Counted from the first letter of the stretch, positions 1-8,636 are shown. The stretch: DNA of 10,097 bases from Clostridiales bacterium (GCA_012513735.1 JAAZBR010000044.1:1-10097), one strand, 5' to 3'. Translations and numbers: made by a program. Notes: a model not told the origin generated them from the letters alone.

Positions 1-2218
<2,218 letters not shown>

Positions 2219-2221
2219 TTT

Positions 2222-3079
2222 TTACTCCGCCCGCCAGCGCCCTGAGCAGCCACAGGGCAGGATGCCGCCTGTTTTAACGGGCAGCGCCAACTCCTGCGCC
2301 TCGGCCTGGCCGCCGTGGCGGGCACAGACGGCCTTCAATAGGATGTTTTGAATCACCGCCGGTTGAAAACCGGTGGTGTAGCTGTTGATCAGATAAAATG
2401 CAGGGGTATCGCTGAGCAGCGCCGCCGTTTCGGCGGCCAGCGTGTACAGCTCGTTTTCCAGCTTCCACACTTCGCCCGTAGGGCCCCGGCCATAGCTGGG
2501 CGGATCCATCAGAATGCCTTCATAGCGGCTGCCGCGGCGATTCTCCCGCCGGATAAAGCTGAGGGCATCCTCCACAATATAGCGGGCGCCCCGCTCATTC
2601 AGCCCGCTGAGCTGGCGGTTCTCCTTGGCCCACTGGGTCATGCCCTTGGCAGCGTCCACATGGGTGACCTGGGCACCCGCCTGAATACAGGCCAGCGTAG
2701 CACCGCCGGTGTAGGCAAACAGGTTGAGCACCCTAGCGCCCGTCCTGCCCTTCAGGCATTGCTGCATCCAGTCCCAGTTGGCGGCCTGCTCAGGAAAGAG
2801 ACCGGTGTGTTTGAAGCCAGTGGGTTTGACATAGAAGCGCAGGCCCTTGTAGCCGATGACCCAGCGCTCAGGCAGCTTTTTGCTGAAAGACCAGCTTCCG
2901 CCGCCCCGCTCGCTGCGCGCATAGGTGCCGTGGGCCCCCTGCCACATCTCGGGCCGGGCCTTGGGCCATATGGTCTGGGGATCGGGCCGTGCCAGCAGCA
3001 CATCGCCCCAACGCTCCAGCTTCATGCCGTCGCCGGTGTCAAGCACCTCAAAATCCTGCCAGTCTGCCGCCAGGTACAT
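2222..3079 (-). CDS. Class I SAM-dependent methyltransferase, RlmI/COG1092-like
   Basis: A 285-residue Rossmann-fold methyltransferase, probably acting on RNA. Motif I is LNLFAYTGGATLA (about 118-130), followed by the acidic strand end THVDAAKGM (139-147) and the catalytic-type motif DPPSYGRGP (192-200). The N-terminal block RPDPQTIWP (31-39) and the C-terminal LPCGCSGRW are also typical of this COG1092 branch. The PUA domain found in E. coli RlmI is absent, so the substrate is uncertain. The frame is open to an ATG at 3139, but the promoter -10 (3110-3115) lies inside that extension. The ATG at 3100 would be nearly leaderless, so the ATG at 3079, preceded by TGGGGG, is preferred; 3100 remains possible. 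It is the first gene of the minus-strand operon with the pseudouridine synthase, tgt and the ECF ATPase. Confidence 0.88.
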   Translation of the reverse strand: MYLAADWQDFEVLDTGDGMKLERWGDVLLARPDPQTIWPKARPEMWQGAHGTYARSERGGGSWSFSKKLPERWVIGYKGLRFYVKPTGFKHTGLFPEQAANWDWMQQCLKGRTGARVLNLFAYTGGATLACIQAGAQVTHVDAAKGMTQWAKENRQLSGLNERGARYIVEDALSFIRRENRRGSRYEGILMDPPSYGRGPTGEVWKLENELYTLAAETAALLSDTPAFYLINSYTTGFQPAVIQNILLKAVCARHGGQAEAQELALPVKTGGILPCGCSGRWRAE

Positions 3080-3109
3080 GCCTTGCCCCCATTCCTTCAT
3101 GTGCATGCG

Positions 3110-3118
3110 ATTATAGCA
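3110..3118 (-). promoter_or_regulatory. Extended -10 promoter of the methyltransferase-tgt-ECF operon
   Basis: The minus strand reads TGCTATAAT, a perfect extended -10 element (TGn plus TATAAT). Transcription would start near 3103-3106, giving a leader of roughly 25 bases before the ATG at 3079. The -35 region is poor: TTGTTG (3134-3139, 18-base spacer) or TTGCAT (3131-3136, 15-base spacer). An extended -10 can compensate for that. This element is the main reason for choosing the shorter methyltransferase start. Confidence 0.72.
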
Positions 3119-3216
3119 TGAAACGCCCATATGCAACAACGGCGCTGTTCTGCAGCGAGTTTCAATTCAATCACGCAACCGAACGTAACATTTTGTAACA
3201 ATTTCGTCATTTTCTC

Positions 3217-3245
3217 TTGCCCTCCAGTGACCATGCGGGTACAAT
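3217..3245 (+). promoter_or_regulatory. Sigma-70-type promoter of the DUF3048 gene
   Basis: TTGCCC (3217-3222) and TACAAT (3240-3245) are separated by exactly 17 bases and match the -35 and -10 consensus at 4/6 and 5/6 positions. A start near 3252 would give a leader of about 36 bases. That leader contains a small perfect hairpin, CGGCA-TCT-TGCCG (3256-3268), and the Shine-Dalgarno AAAGGAGG (3275-3282), five bases before the ATG. Upstream, at 3185-3201, GTAACA occurs twice at 10-base spacing, with TTGTAACAA as a short palindrome; this could be a regulator site between the two divergent promoters. Confidence 0.6.
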
Positions 3246-3287
3246 CAGGATGTAGCGGCATCTTGCCGTAGACAAAAGGAGGTACAC

Positions 3288-4349
3288 ATGAAGAAATTAT
3301 TCGCCCTGTTGATGGCGGCTTTGCTGCTGGTGCCGGCCGCAGGCCTGTCTGAGGCCGCGCTCACCCGCATTCCGGGCACTCTGGCCCGGTCCGAAATCCC
3401 GGTCAAGGCTGCCTATCCGGACAACGCGATACCCGAGGGCACAAGCAGCACCACCGGCCTGCCCTTCACAGGGGTGTATGCACCGGTGATCATCGTGGTG
3501 GACAACGCCCCGGATGCACACCCCCACTGGGGCGTGGAGCAGGCGGATGTGATCTATCAGGTGCCTAACGCAGGCGGCGGCGCCACCAAGCTGATGGCCC
3601 TGTTTGCCGATTCGGCTCCCCAATATGCGGGCGGCTGCCGCAGTGCGCGCACCGTATTTGCCGATGTGGCCTACGGCTGGGGCGCGGCCTTCGCCTTTGC
3701 GGGCACCCCGGGGGAGGGCGTGGTGAAGAATGCCAGCGTACCCGAGCGCTTTCGCGAGCTGGGCTACCGGGGCAGCGGGCTGACCTTTAACCTGCTGAGC
3801 AATAACACCGTCAGCCACCGGGTCAAATGGACCACCTCCCCCCACAACCTGAGCGTGCACGTTGCCGAGATCAGGGACAAGGTGATTGCAGACGGCAAAA
3901 CCTTCACACCCCGGGCCTTCCTGTTTGCTGATGCCCTGCCCACGGCCGGTGTACCCGCCAGCTTTGTGGAAATCGACCACCAGGGCAACCCGGCCAGCCA
4001 CAGCACCTTCACCTATGGTGCGGTCAGCAACAGCTATACAAGGGCTAACTCCAGCGGCCCCTATGTGGACCGGGACAATCCCGGCACCCCCATTTCCTTT
4101 GCCAATGTGCTGATTCAGCGCGTCAAGATGACCACCCTGACAGGCGGCTATGTGTCCATCAAGGACTTTGTGGGCACGGGCGCTGCGGAAATCTTCACTG
4201 GCGGGCGCTACATCGCCGGAGCCTGGTCCAAGGCTGCCAACGAGGCCCGCACCGTGTTTGTGGATGAGCAGGGCAACGAGGTGGCGCTGCAGCGGGGCAA
4301 GACCTTTATCATCATCACCAACGACCAAACAACTGTAGACTACAGGTAA
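3288..4349 (+). CDS. Exported DUF3048 (YerB-like) protein
   Basis: A 353-residue secreted protein of unknown function. Residues 1-23 form a signal peptide: MKK, a hydrophobic core of about 15 residues, then a cleavage-like GLSEA-A. No cysteine follows, so this is a signal peptidase I substrate and not a lipoprotein as B. subtilis YerB is predicted to be. The mature part shows DUF3048 hallmarks: GLPFTG near 57-62, VDNAPDAHPHWGVEQADVIY (71-90), GGATKLMALF and GGCRSARTVF (115-124). The C-terminal domain contains ANVLIQRVK and a TGGRYIAGAWSKA segment followed by GKTFIIITND. The gene is monocistronic: its own promoter at 3217-3245, a strong Shine-Dalgarno, and a terminator 24 bases after the stop. 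It is divergent from the RNA-modification operon. A role at the cell envelope is inferred only from export; no catalytic motif was recognised. Confidence 0.88.
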   Translation: MKKLFALLMAALLLVPAAGLSEAALTRIPGTLARSEIPVKAAYPDNAIPEGTSSTTGLPFTGVYAPVIIVVDNAPDAHPHWGVEQADVIYQVPNAGGGATKLMALFADSAPQYAGGCRSARTVFADVAYGWGAAFAFAGTPGEGVVKNASVPERFRELGYRGSGLTFNLLSNNTVSHRVKWTTSPHNLSVHVAEIRDKVIADGKTFTPRAFLFADALPTAGVPASFVEIDHQGNPASHSTFTYGAVSNSYTRANSSGPYVDRDNPGTPISFANVLIQRVKMTTLTGGYVSIKDFVGTGAAEIFTGGRYIAGAWSKAANEARTVFVDEQGNEVALQRGKTFIIITNDQTTVDYR

Positions 4350-4372
4350 TCAAAAGATTACGCTCAAAGGGA

Positions 4373-4402
4373 CGGCTTCCGCGTTTCGCGGAGGCCGCTT
4401 TA
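4373..4402 (+). terminator. Hairpin terminator after the DUF3048 gene
   Basis: An 11-base-pair stem (4373-4383 with 4387-4397, one G-T wobble) closes a TTT loop and is followed by CTTTAC. The stem is very stable but the T run is short, so termination may be incomplete. It separates the DUF3048 gene from the citrate lyase operon. Part of the stem would also form on the opposite strand, but no minus-strand gene is nearby to need it. Confidence 0.65.
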
Positions 4403-4425
4403 CATCCCCCGGTATTTCCTGTATT

Positions 4426-4455
4426 TTGGTAATGAACAGATAGATCCCATATCCT
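4426..4455 (+). promoter_or_regulatory. Candidate promoter of citDEF
   Basis: TTGGTA (4426-4431) and TATCCT (4450-4455) with an 18-base spacer each match consensus at 4/6 positions. This is the best candidate in the 73 bases between the upstream terminator and citD, where a promoter is expected on layout grounds. No clear operator for a CitI- or CitAB-type regulator was recognised, and no regulator gene is in the window. The Shine-Dalgarno AAGGAGG at 4463-4469 follows. Confidence 0.35.
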
Positions 4456-4474
4456 ATCCCCCAAGGAGGTCGCC

Positions 4475-4747
4475 GTGAAAATCGTCAGGGAAGCCATCGC
4501 CGGCACACTGGAATCAAACGATGTGTTTGTGCGGGTGTCGCCGGCTGATAAGGGCTTGAACATCCAGGTACAGTCCATTGTGCTGGGACAGTTCGGCGCC
4601 CAAATTGAACAAGCCGCCCGGCAGACCGCCCAGATGCTGGGCGTACAGAATGCTGTGCTGTCGCTGGATGACCGGGGCGCCATCGACTGCACCATCCGCG
4701 CCCGGGTGGAAACCGCGCTGCTGCGCGGGGCGGAGGTGCAGGCATGA
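4475..4747 (+). CDS. citD: Citrate lyase acyl carrier protein (gamma subunit)
   Basis: The 90-residue carrier subunit of citrate lyase, bearing the 2'-(5''-triphosphoribosyl)-3'-dephospho-CoA group on which acetyl and citryl thioesters form. The motif AGTLESNDVFV places the modified serine at position 14, as in the Klebsiella protein, and GAIDCTIRARVE near the C-terminus is also typical. The start is GTG at 4475 with a perfect AAGGAGG five bases upstream. Its stop overlaps the citE start (ATGA), so the subunits are probably made in a coupled, balanced way. In this operon it is the first structural gene. The prosthetic-group genes citX and citG and the ligase gene citC, often adjacent in other bacteria, are not present in the window, so maturation would depend on genes elsewhere. 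Confidence 0.96.
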   Translation: MKIVREAIAGTLESNDVFVRVSPADKGLNIQVQSIVLGQFGAQIEQAARQTAQMLGVQNAVLSLDDRGAIDCTIRARVETALLRGAEVQA

Positions 4748-5622
4748 TGCGCTCCATGTTGTTTGTGCCGGGCAACAGCGCCGGCATGCTGCTGAATGCT
4801 GATGTGCACGGAGCCGATGGCCTGATCCTGGATCTGGAGGACGCCGTAGCCCCCGGTGAAAAGGACGCGGCCCGCCGGCTGGTGCAGGGCGCGGTGCAGA
4901 CCCTGGGGTTTCCTGGAGCCACACTGATCATCCGCATCAACCCCCTGGGTACTCCCTATGTGGAGGAGGACATCGCCCGTATGGTGCCCCTCAAACCCCA
5001 CCTGCTGATGCCCACCAAGGTGGCAAGCGCGGAGGATGTGACCGCCATCAGCACCCTGGTAGCCCAGGCGGAACAGAAGACCGGACTGCCCCAGAACACC
5101 GTAGGGCTGATTCCCCTGCTGGAAACGGCCCAGGGCATTGAACATGCGCTGGAAATTGCCCGGAGCGATCCGCGGGTCAAGGCGCTGTTTCTGGGCGCGG
5201 AGGACCTGTCCAGCGATCTGCAGGCCGTGCGCAGCAAGGAAGGAGCAGAAATCGCCTACGCCAGGGGTCGCATTGTGATGGCAGCCCGGGCAGCCGGTAT
5301 CGATGTGTACGATACCCCCTTCACCGATGTGAACGACGACGACGGCCTGCAGCAGGATGCGGCGCTGGCCAGGGCCCTGGGCTTCACCGGCAAAGCTGCC
5401 ATCAGCCCCCGGCACGTGGCCGGCATCAACGCCGCCTTCACCCCCTCTCCCGGTGAAATCAGCTACGCCAGGGAGGTGCTGGCCGTTATTGAGGAAGGCG
5501 AGCGGCTGGGCAAAGGAGCGGTTTCCCTGCGGGGTAAAATGATCGACAAGCCCATTGTGGACAGGGCCCGGAAAGTATTGCAGACCGCTGTGCTGCTGGG
5601 CCTGGAAAGAGGTGCCCTATGA
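4744..5622 (+). CDS. citE: Citrate lyase beta subunit (citryl-ACP lyase)
   Basis: Cleaves citryl-ACP to acetyl-ACP and oxaloacetate (EC 4.1.3.34) within the cytoplasmic citrate lyase complex. At 292 residues it has normal family length and the HpcH/HpaI TIM-barrel motifs: RSMLFVPGN at 3-11, LILDLEDAVAPGEK (27-40) with the acidic metal-site region, RINPLGTPY with R64, LLETAQGIEHA with E127, and GAEDLSSDL (151-159). DTPFTDVND at 190-198 is also conserved. ATG at 4744 overlaps the citD stop and has GGAGG seven bases upstream; a second ATG immediately follows, so the start is uncertain by one codon. The end overlaps citF by ATGA. Stand-alone CitE-like proteins exist (for example citramalyl-CoA lyases), but the flanking citD and citF make the citrate lyase assignment firm. 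Confidence 0.96.
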   Translation: MMRSMLFVPGNSAGMLLNADVHGADGLILDLEDAVAPGEKDAARRLVQGAVQTLGFPGATLIIRINPLGTPYVEEDIARMVPLKPHLLMPTKVASAEDVTAISTLVAQAEQKTGLPQNTVGLIPLLETAQGIEHALEIARSDPRVKALFLGAEDLSSDLQAVRSKEGAEIAYARGRIVMAARAAGIDVYDTPFTDVNDDDGLQQDAALARALGFTGKAAISPRHVAGINAAFTPSPGEISYAREVLAVIEEGERLGKGAVSLRGKMIDKPIVDRARKVLQTAVLLGLERGAL

Positions 5623-7022
5623 GCAAGCTCTTCCCCTCTTTGGAAGATGCTCTCCGCCACTGCGGCCTCCGGGACGGTATGACACTGTCCTTTCACCACC
5701 ACCTGCGCAACGGGGACGGGGTGCTGAATATAGCCCTGGCCGAGGCCGCCCGCCTGGGCATCAGGGATCTGACCCTCCAGGCCAGCAGCCTGTTTGATGT
5801 GCACGCCCCGTTGATTGATCACATCAAAAGCGGCGTGGTAACCGGCATCGAAACCAACTACATGTCGTCGGGTATCGGCCGGGCCATCTCCCGAGGCGTG
5901 CTGAAGAAGCCTGTGCGTTTCCGCAGCCACGGCGGCCGGGCGGATGCCATTGACTCGGGCAGGGTACAGATCGACATCGCGGTGATCGCCGCTCCGGCGG
6001 CAGACTGCATGGGTAATGCCAATGGCCTGCATGGCCCGGCAGCCTGCGGCTCCCTGGGCTACGCCATGCCCGATGCCCTGCATGCAAAGCATGTGATTGT
6101 GGTCACCGATCATATAGTACCCTATCCGCTGATGCCGGCCAGCATTGAAGAAATCACCGTGGACTGCGTGGTGCAGGTGCCCTCCATCGGCGACCCCAAG
6201 GGCATCGTGTCGGGCACCACCCAGATCACCCGGGACCCGGTGGCGCTGGCCATCTCCCGGATGGCTGCCCAGGTCATCCAGCACAGCGGTCTCTTAAAGG
6301 AAGGCTTCTCCTTCCAGACCGGGGCCGGGGGCGCCTCTTTAGCCGTCACCCAATACCTGCGGCCTCTGATGCGGCAGCTTCAGATCACGGGCAGTTTCGG
6401 GCTGGGCGGCATCACAGGCTACCTGGTGGACATGTTGCAGGAGGGTTACTTCCGCACCCTGATGGATGTGCAGTGCTTTGACTTAAAGGCCGTGGAGTCC
6501 ATCCGCGACAACCCGCTGCACCAGCAGATCAGCGCCACCCGCTATGCCAGCCCTAGTGCCAAATCCACAGCGGTAAACAGCCTGGACGTGGTGGTGCTGG
6601 GCGCTACCGAAATCGATACCCATTTCAACGTCAACGTGCACACTGACTCCAACGGCCAGATCATGGGCGGCTCCGGCGGCCACAGCGACACGGCGGCCGG
6701 CGCCAAACTGAGCATGATTGTGGCGCCGCTGTTCCGCGCCCGGCTGCCCATTGTGGTGGATCAGGTGCTGTGCAACTCCACCCCCGGGCACACGGTAGAC
6801 GTGCTGGTGACCCAGCGGGGCATCGCAGTCAATCCGCTGCGGGCCGACCTAAACCAGGCGCTGCGGGATGCCCGGCTGCCGGTGTATCCCATTGAGGAGC
6901 TGAAACAGATGGCACAGCGCATTACCGGTACCCCTCACACCGCGCGTCCCCGGGGCCGCGTGGTGGCCGAGGTGGAGTACCGGGACGGCAGCCTGCTGGA
7001 CACCATCCGGGCGGTTGACTGA
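5619..7022 (+). CDS. citF: Citrate lyase alpha subunit (citrate:acetyl-ACP transferase)
   Basis: Exchanges citrate for acetate on the acyl carrier subunit (EC 2.8.3.10), the first half-reaction of citrate cleavage. The 467-residue protein carries typical CitF blocks: SFHHHLRNGDGVLN (24-37), FRSHGGRADAIDSG (101-114), AACGSLGYAMPDA (141-153), FQTGAGGASLAVT (232-244), TGSFGLGGITGY (257-268) and GGSGGHSDTAAGAKLS (350-365). Many CitF proteins are about 500-520 residues with roughly 40 residues before the segment equivalent to FPSLEDAL; here that segment begins at residue 5. The start at 5619 is supported by the ATGA overlap with citE and an AAAGAGG site seven bases upstream, so the short N-terminus seems real. 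It ends citDEF as seen here; the next gene is unrelated and has its own leader. Confidence 0.96.
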   Translation: MSKLFPSLEDALRHCGLRDGMTLSFHHHLRNGDGVLNIALAEAARLGIRDLTLQASSLFDVHAPLIDHIKSGVVTGIETNYMSSGIGRAISRGVLKKPVRFRSHGGRADAIDSGRVQIDIAVIAAPAADCMGNANGLHGPAACGSLGYAMPDALHAKHVIVVTDHIVPYPLMPASIEEITVDCVVQVPSIGDPKGIVSGTTQITRDPVALAISRMAAQVIQHSGLLKEGFSFQTGAGGASLAVTQYLRPLMRQLQITGSFGLGGITGYLVDMLQEGYFRTLMDVQCFDLKAVESIRDNPLHQQISATRYASPSAKSTAVNSLDVVVLGATEIDTHFNVNVHTDSNGQIMGGSGGHSDTAAGAKLSMIVAPLFRARLPIVVDQVLCNSTPGHTVDVLVTQRGIAVNPLRADLNQALRDARLPVYPIEELKQMAQRITGTPHTARPRGRVVAEVEYRDGSLLDTIRAVD

Positions 7023-7052
7023 GAAAGTCCCGGCAACCTGCGGCAGACCTGG

Positions 7053-7084
7053 TTTATGAAGGGGTATGAAGCGGTCAATCATAA
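7053..7084 (+). promoter_or_regulatory. Repeated TATGAAG half-sites with TCATA dyad, candidate repressor operator
   Basis: In the 99-base gap between citF and the desulfhydrase gene, TATGAAG occurs twice (7055-7061 and 7065-7071), exactly 10 bases or one helical turn apart, and an inverted TCATA follows at 7079-7083. This gives the dyads TATGA-N9-TCATA and TTATGA-N19-TCATAA. ArsR/SmtB repressors bind imperfect dyads upstream of their own operons, and the second gene downstream encodes such a protein, so autoregulation is a reasonable inference. No convincing -35/-10 pair was found here, which weakens it. Confidence 0.35.
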
Positions 7085-7099
7085 GAGCTGGGATACCCC
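7061..7099 (+). other. Imperfect stem-loop in the leader of the desulfhydrase-arsR pair
   Basis: GGGGTAT (7061-7067) and ATACCCC (7093-7099) are perfect inverted arms. Inside them AGC (7070-7072) can pair with GCT (7087-7089). The right arm is followed by CATTTG, not a T run, so it is a poor intrinsic terminator. It could reduce read-through from citF or protect the downstream message. It overlaps the TATGAAG repeats, so the two interpretations compete for the same bases. The Shine-Dalgarno AAGGAGG (7111-7117) lies outside the stem. Confidence 0.4.
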
Positions 7100-7121
7100 C
7101 ATTTGACCTGAAGGAGGAAAC

Positions 7122-8186
7122 ATGTATACAGTGAAAGAGGCCCTGGCACTTCTGGGCTGCTTGCCCAGACAGAGCCTGGGCTTTTATCCCACTCCGCTGC
7201 ACCGGTTGGACCGGCTGTCCGACAAACTGGGCGTCAACCTGTTTATCAAGCGGGACGACTTTTCCGGCATCAGCCTTTTTGGCGGCAACAAGGTGCGCAA
7301 GTTAGAGTATCTGCTGGGGCAAGCCAAGGCGGAAGGCTGCCACAGCGTGATCACCTTTGGGGCAACCCAGTCCAACCATGCCATGCAGACGGCGGCCGCC
7401 GCCCGGCGCTGCGGCCTCGAACCCATTCTGTATCTGGTGGACCTGGTGGACACCCGGGAGGCCCGGGCCAACCTGTTGCTGGACAGCCTGTACGGTGCGG
7501 AGATCCATATCGTGCCCGCGCCCGATGGGGAGGAGGCCGCCGAGGCTCGTGCCCGGCAACTGGCGGATGCCCGGCAGCGCCAGTTGGAAAAGGAGGGCCG
7601 GCGGGTGGCGCTGATCCCCATGGGCGGGGCCAGCCCGCTGGGCACCGCCGGGTTTATCGGCGGGTGGCTGGAGCTGAGTGATCAGTGCCTTCAGCTGGAC
7701 ACAACGCCGGACTATGTGTTCCAGGCCACAGGCACCGGCAGCACCTTGGCTGGCATGGTGGCCGGCAAGGCCATGACAGGCGGACAAACCCAGTTGGTGG
7801 CGGTGCAGGTCAGTCCCAAGGACGAGGGGTATGCTGCGCGCATCACCCGGCTGGCCAACGAGGCGCTGGCGCTGATCGGCGCCAGGGCAGCCGCCACGGA
7901 GCAGCTTTTCACACTGGACGCCGATCACTGGGCCCCCGGCTATGAGCAGCCCAACGAGCAGTCAAACGAAGCCATCCGGCTGCTGGCCCGCACCGAGGGG
8001 CTGCTGGCCGATCCGGTGTATACCGGCAAGGCGCTGGCCGGCATGTTGAGCTGGATTGAAAGCGGTCGTGTTTCCCAAGGCAGCACGGTGGTGTTTCTGC
8101 ATACCGGCGGGGCCACAGCCCTGTTCTCCGAGGGCCAGATCATCGGCAGCCTGGGCAGCTTTGACCCGCAGGAGGCCATGGAATGA
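7122..8186 (+). CDS. D-cysteine desulfhydrase-type PLP enzyme
   Basis: A 354-residue fold-type II PLP enzyme of the ACC deaminase/D-cysteine desulfhydrase family, expected to convert D-cysteine to pyruvate, ammonia and H2S (EC 4.4.1.15). The PLP lysine is K57 in FGGNKVRKLEYLL. ATQSNHAMQTAAAA (81-94) and ATGTGSTLAGMVAG (202-215) hold the cofactor pocket, and APGYEQPNE lies at 271-279. Two positions separate the subfamilies: ACC deaminases have YEG and HLGG, whereas this protein has YTG (Y300-T301) and HTGG (H327-T328), favouring desulfhydrase activity. Other small amino-acid substrates remain possible. ATG at 7122 has AAGGAGG four bases upstream. The stop overlaps the arsR-like gene as ATGA, so enzyme and metal sensor are probably made from one message. 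Confidence 0.88.
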   Translation: MYTVKEALALLGCLPRQSLGFYPTPLHRLDRLSDKLGVNLFIKRDDFSGISLFGGNKVRKLEYLLGQAKAEGCHSVITFGATQSNHAMQTAAAARRCGLEPILYLVDLVDTREARANLLLDSLYGAEIHIVPAPDGEEAAEARARQLADARQRQLEKEGRRVALIPMGGASPLGTAGFIGGWLELSDQCLQLDTTPDYVFQATGTGSTLAGMVAGKAMTGGQTQLVAVQVSPKDEGYAARITRLANEALALIGARAAATEQLFTLDADHWAPGYEQPNEQSNEAIRLLARTEGLLADPVYTGKALAGMLSWIESGRVSQGSTVVFLHTGGATALFSEGQIIGSLGSFDPQEAME

Positions 8187-8572
8187 CAGTCAAAAGGCGG
8201 GCGGAGGATGTCTACAGCTGCACCGTGATTCACCAAGACGTGGTGGATAGTGTGGCGGCGCACATGCCCAGCGAGCAGGTGCTCCAGGATGCCAGCACGT
8301 TTTTCAAGGTGATGGGGGATGGAACCCGTTTCCGCATTCTGCTGGCGCTGGATCGGCACGAAATGTGCGTCTGCGACCTGGCCGCCTTGCTGCAGATGAC
8401 CAAATCCGCCGTCAGCCACCAGCTTCGCCGCCTGCGGGAGAACAAGCTGGTTACCTCCCGTCGGGAGGGCAAGATGGTATTCTATGCCATTGCCGATGAC
8501 CACGTACACCTGATGATCAAGGGTTGCCTGGATCACGCCATGGAGATGGAGGAGGAGAGGAATCAGGAATAA
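8183..8572 (+). CDS. ArsR/SmtB-family metal-sensing repressor
   Basis: A 129-residue winged-helix repressor that would leave its operator on binding metal. The core is FFKVMGDGTRFRILLAL (40-56), then MCVCDLAALL (61-70), the recognition helix KSAVSHQLRRL (74-84), and the wing REGKMVFYAI. Both classical metal sites are visible. The alpha3N-type ligands are C13 and H17 near the N-terminus with C62 (and C64, D65) in MCVCD, as in SmtB and CadC. The alpha5-type ligands are D105, H107, H118 and E121, the same D-x-H...H-x-x-E pattern as SmtB. This suggests Zn, Cd or Pb sensing. ATG at 8183 overlaps the desulfhydrase stop and has AGGAGG seven bases upstream. Unusually, no P-type ATPase or cation-diffusion exporter follows; the downstream region is non-coding. 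Confidence 0.92.
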   Translation: MTVKRRAEDVYSCTVIHQDVVDSVAAHMPSEQVLQDASTFFKVMGDGTRFRILLALDRHEMCVCDLAALLQMTKSAVSHQLRRLRENKLVTSRREGKMVFYAIADDHVHLMIKGCLDHAMEMEEERNQE

Positions 8573-8578
8573 TAGTAG

Positions 8579-8636
8579 AAAAGTTGTCTGCCACTGTTTC
8601 GGCCGTGTCTGGGGCGCCTTATGGGCGGTAGACAAC
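8579..8636 (-). terminator. Minus-strand intrinsic terminator-like hairpin with T run
   Basis: Read on the minus strand, GTTGTCTACC (8636-8627) pairs with GGCAGACAAC (8592-8583) over 10 base pairs with one G-T wobble, and is followed directly by TTTTCTAC (8582-8575). A T run directly after a stem is the layout of a rho-independent terminator. The 34-base loop is unusually long but can fold further, for instance GCC-CATAA-GGC. It could end transcription from the flavoprotein gene 256 bases upstream, or from a transcript that starts within the non-coding region. On the plus strand the hairpin has no T run. Confidence 0.5.

Noticed and set aside
3297..4328. Long open frame antisense to the DUF3048 gene
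   Set aside because: The plus-strand gene has a signal peptide, family motifs, Shine-Dalgarno and promoter. The antisense frame is open because of high GC content and shows no recognisable domain.
4315..5415. Minus-strand 366-residue frame opposite citD and citE
   Set aside because: citD and citE are unmistakable; this frame also runs through the terminator hairpin and has no family motif.
7122..8186. ACC deaminase as the identity of the PLP enzyme
   Set aside because: The residues equivalent to the diagnostic Glu and Leu of ACC deaminase are Thr301 and Thr328, matching D-cysteine desulfhydrases.
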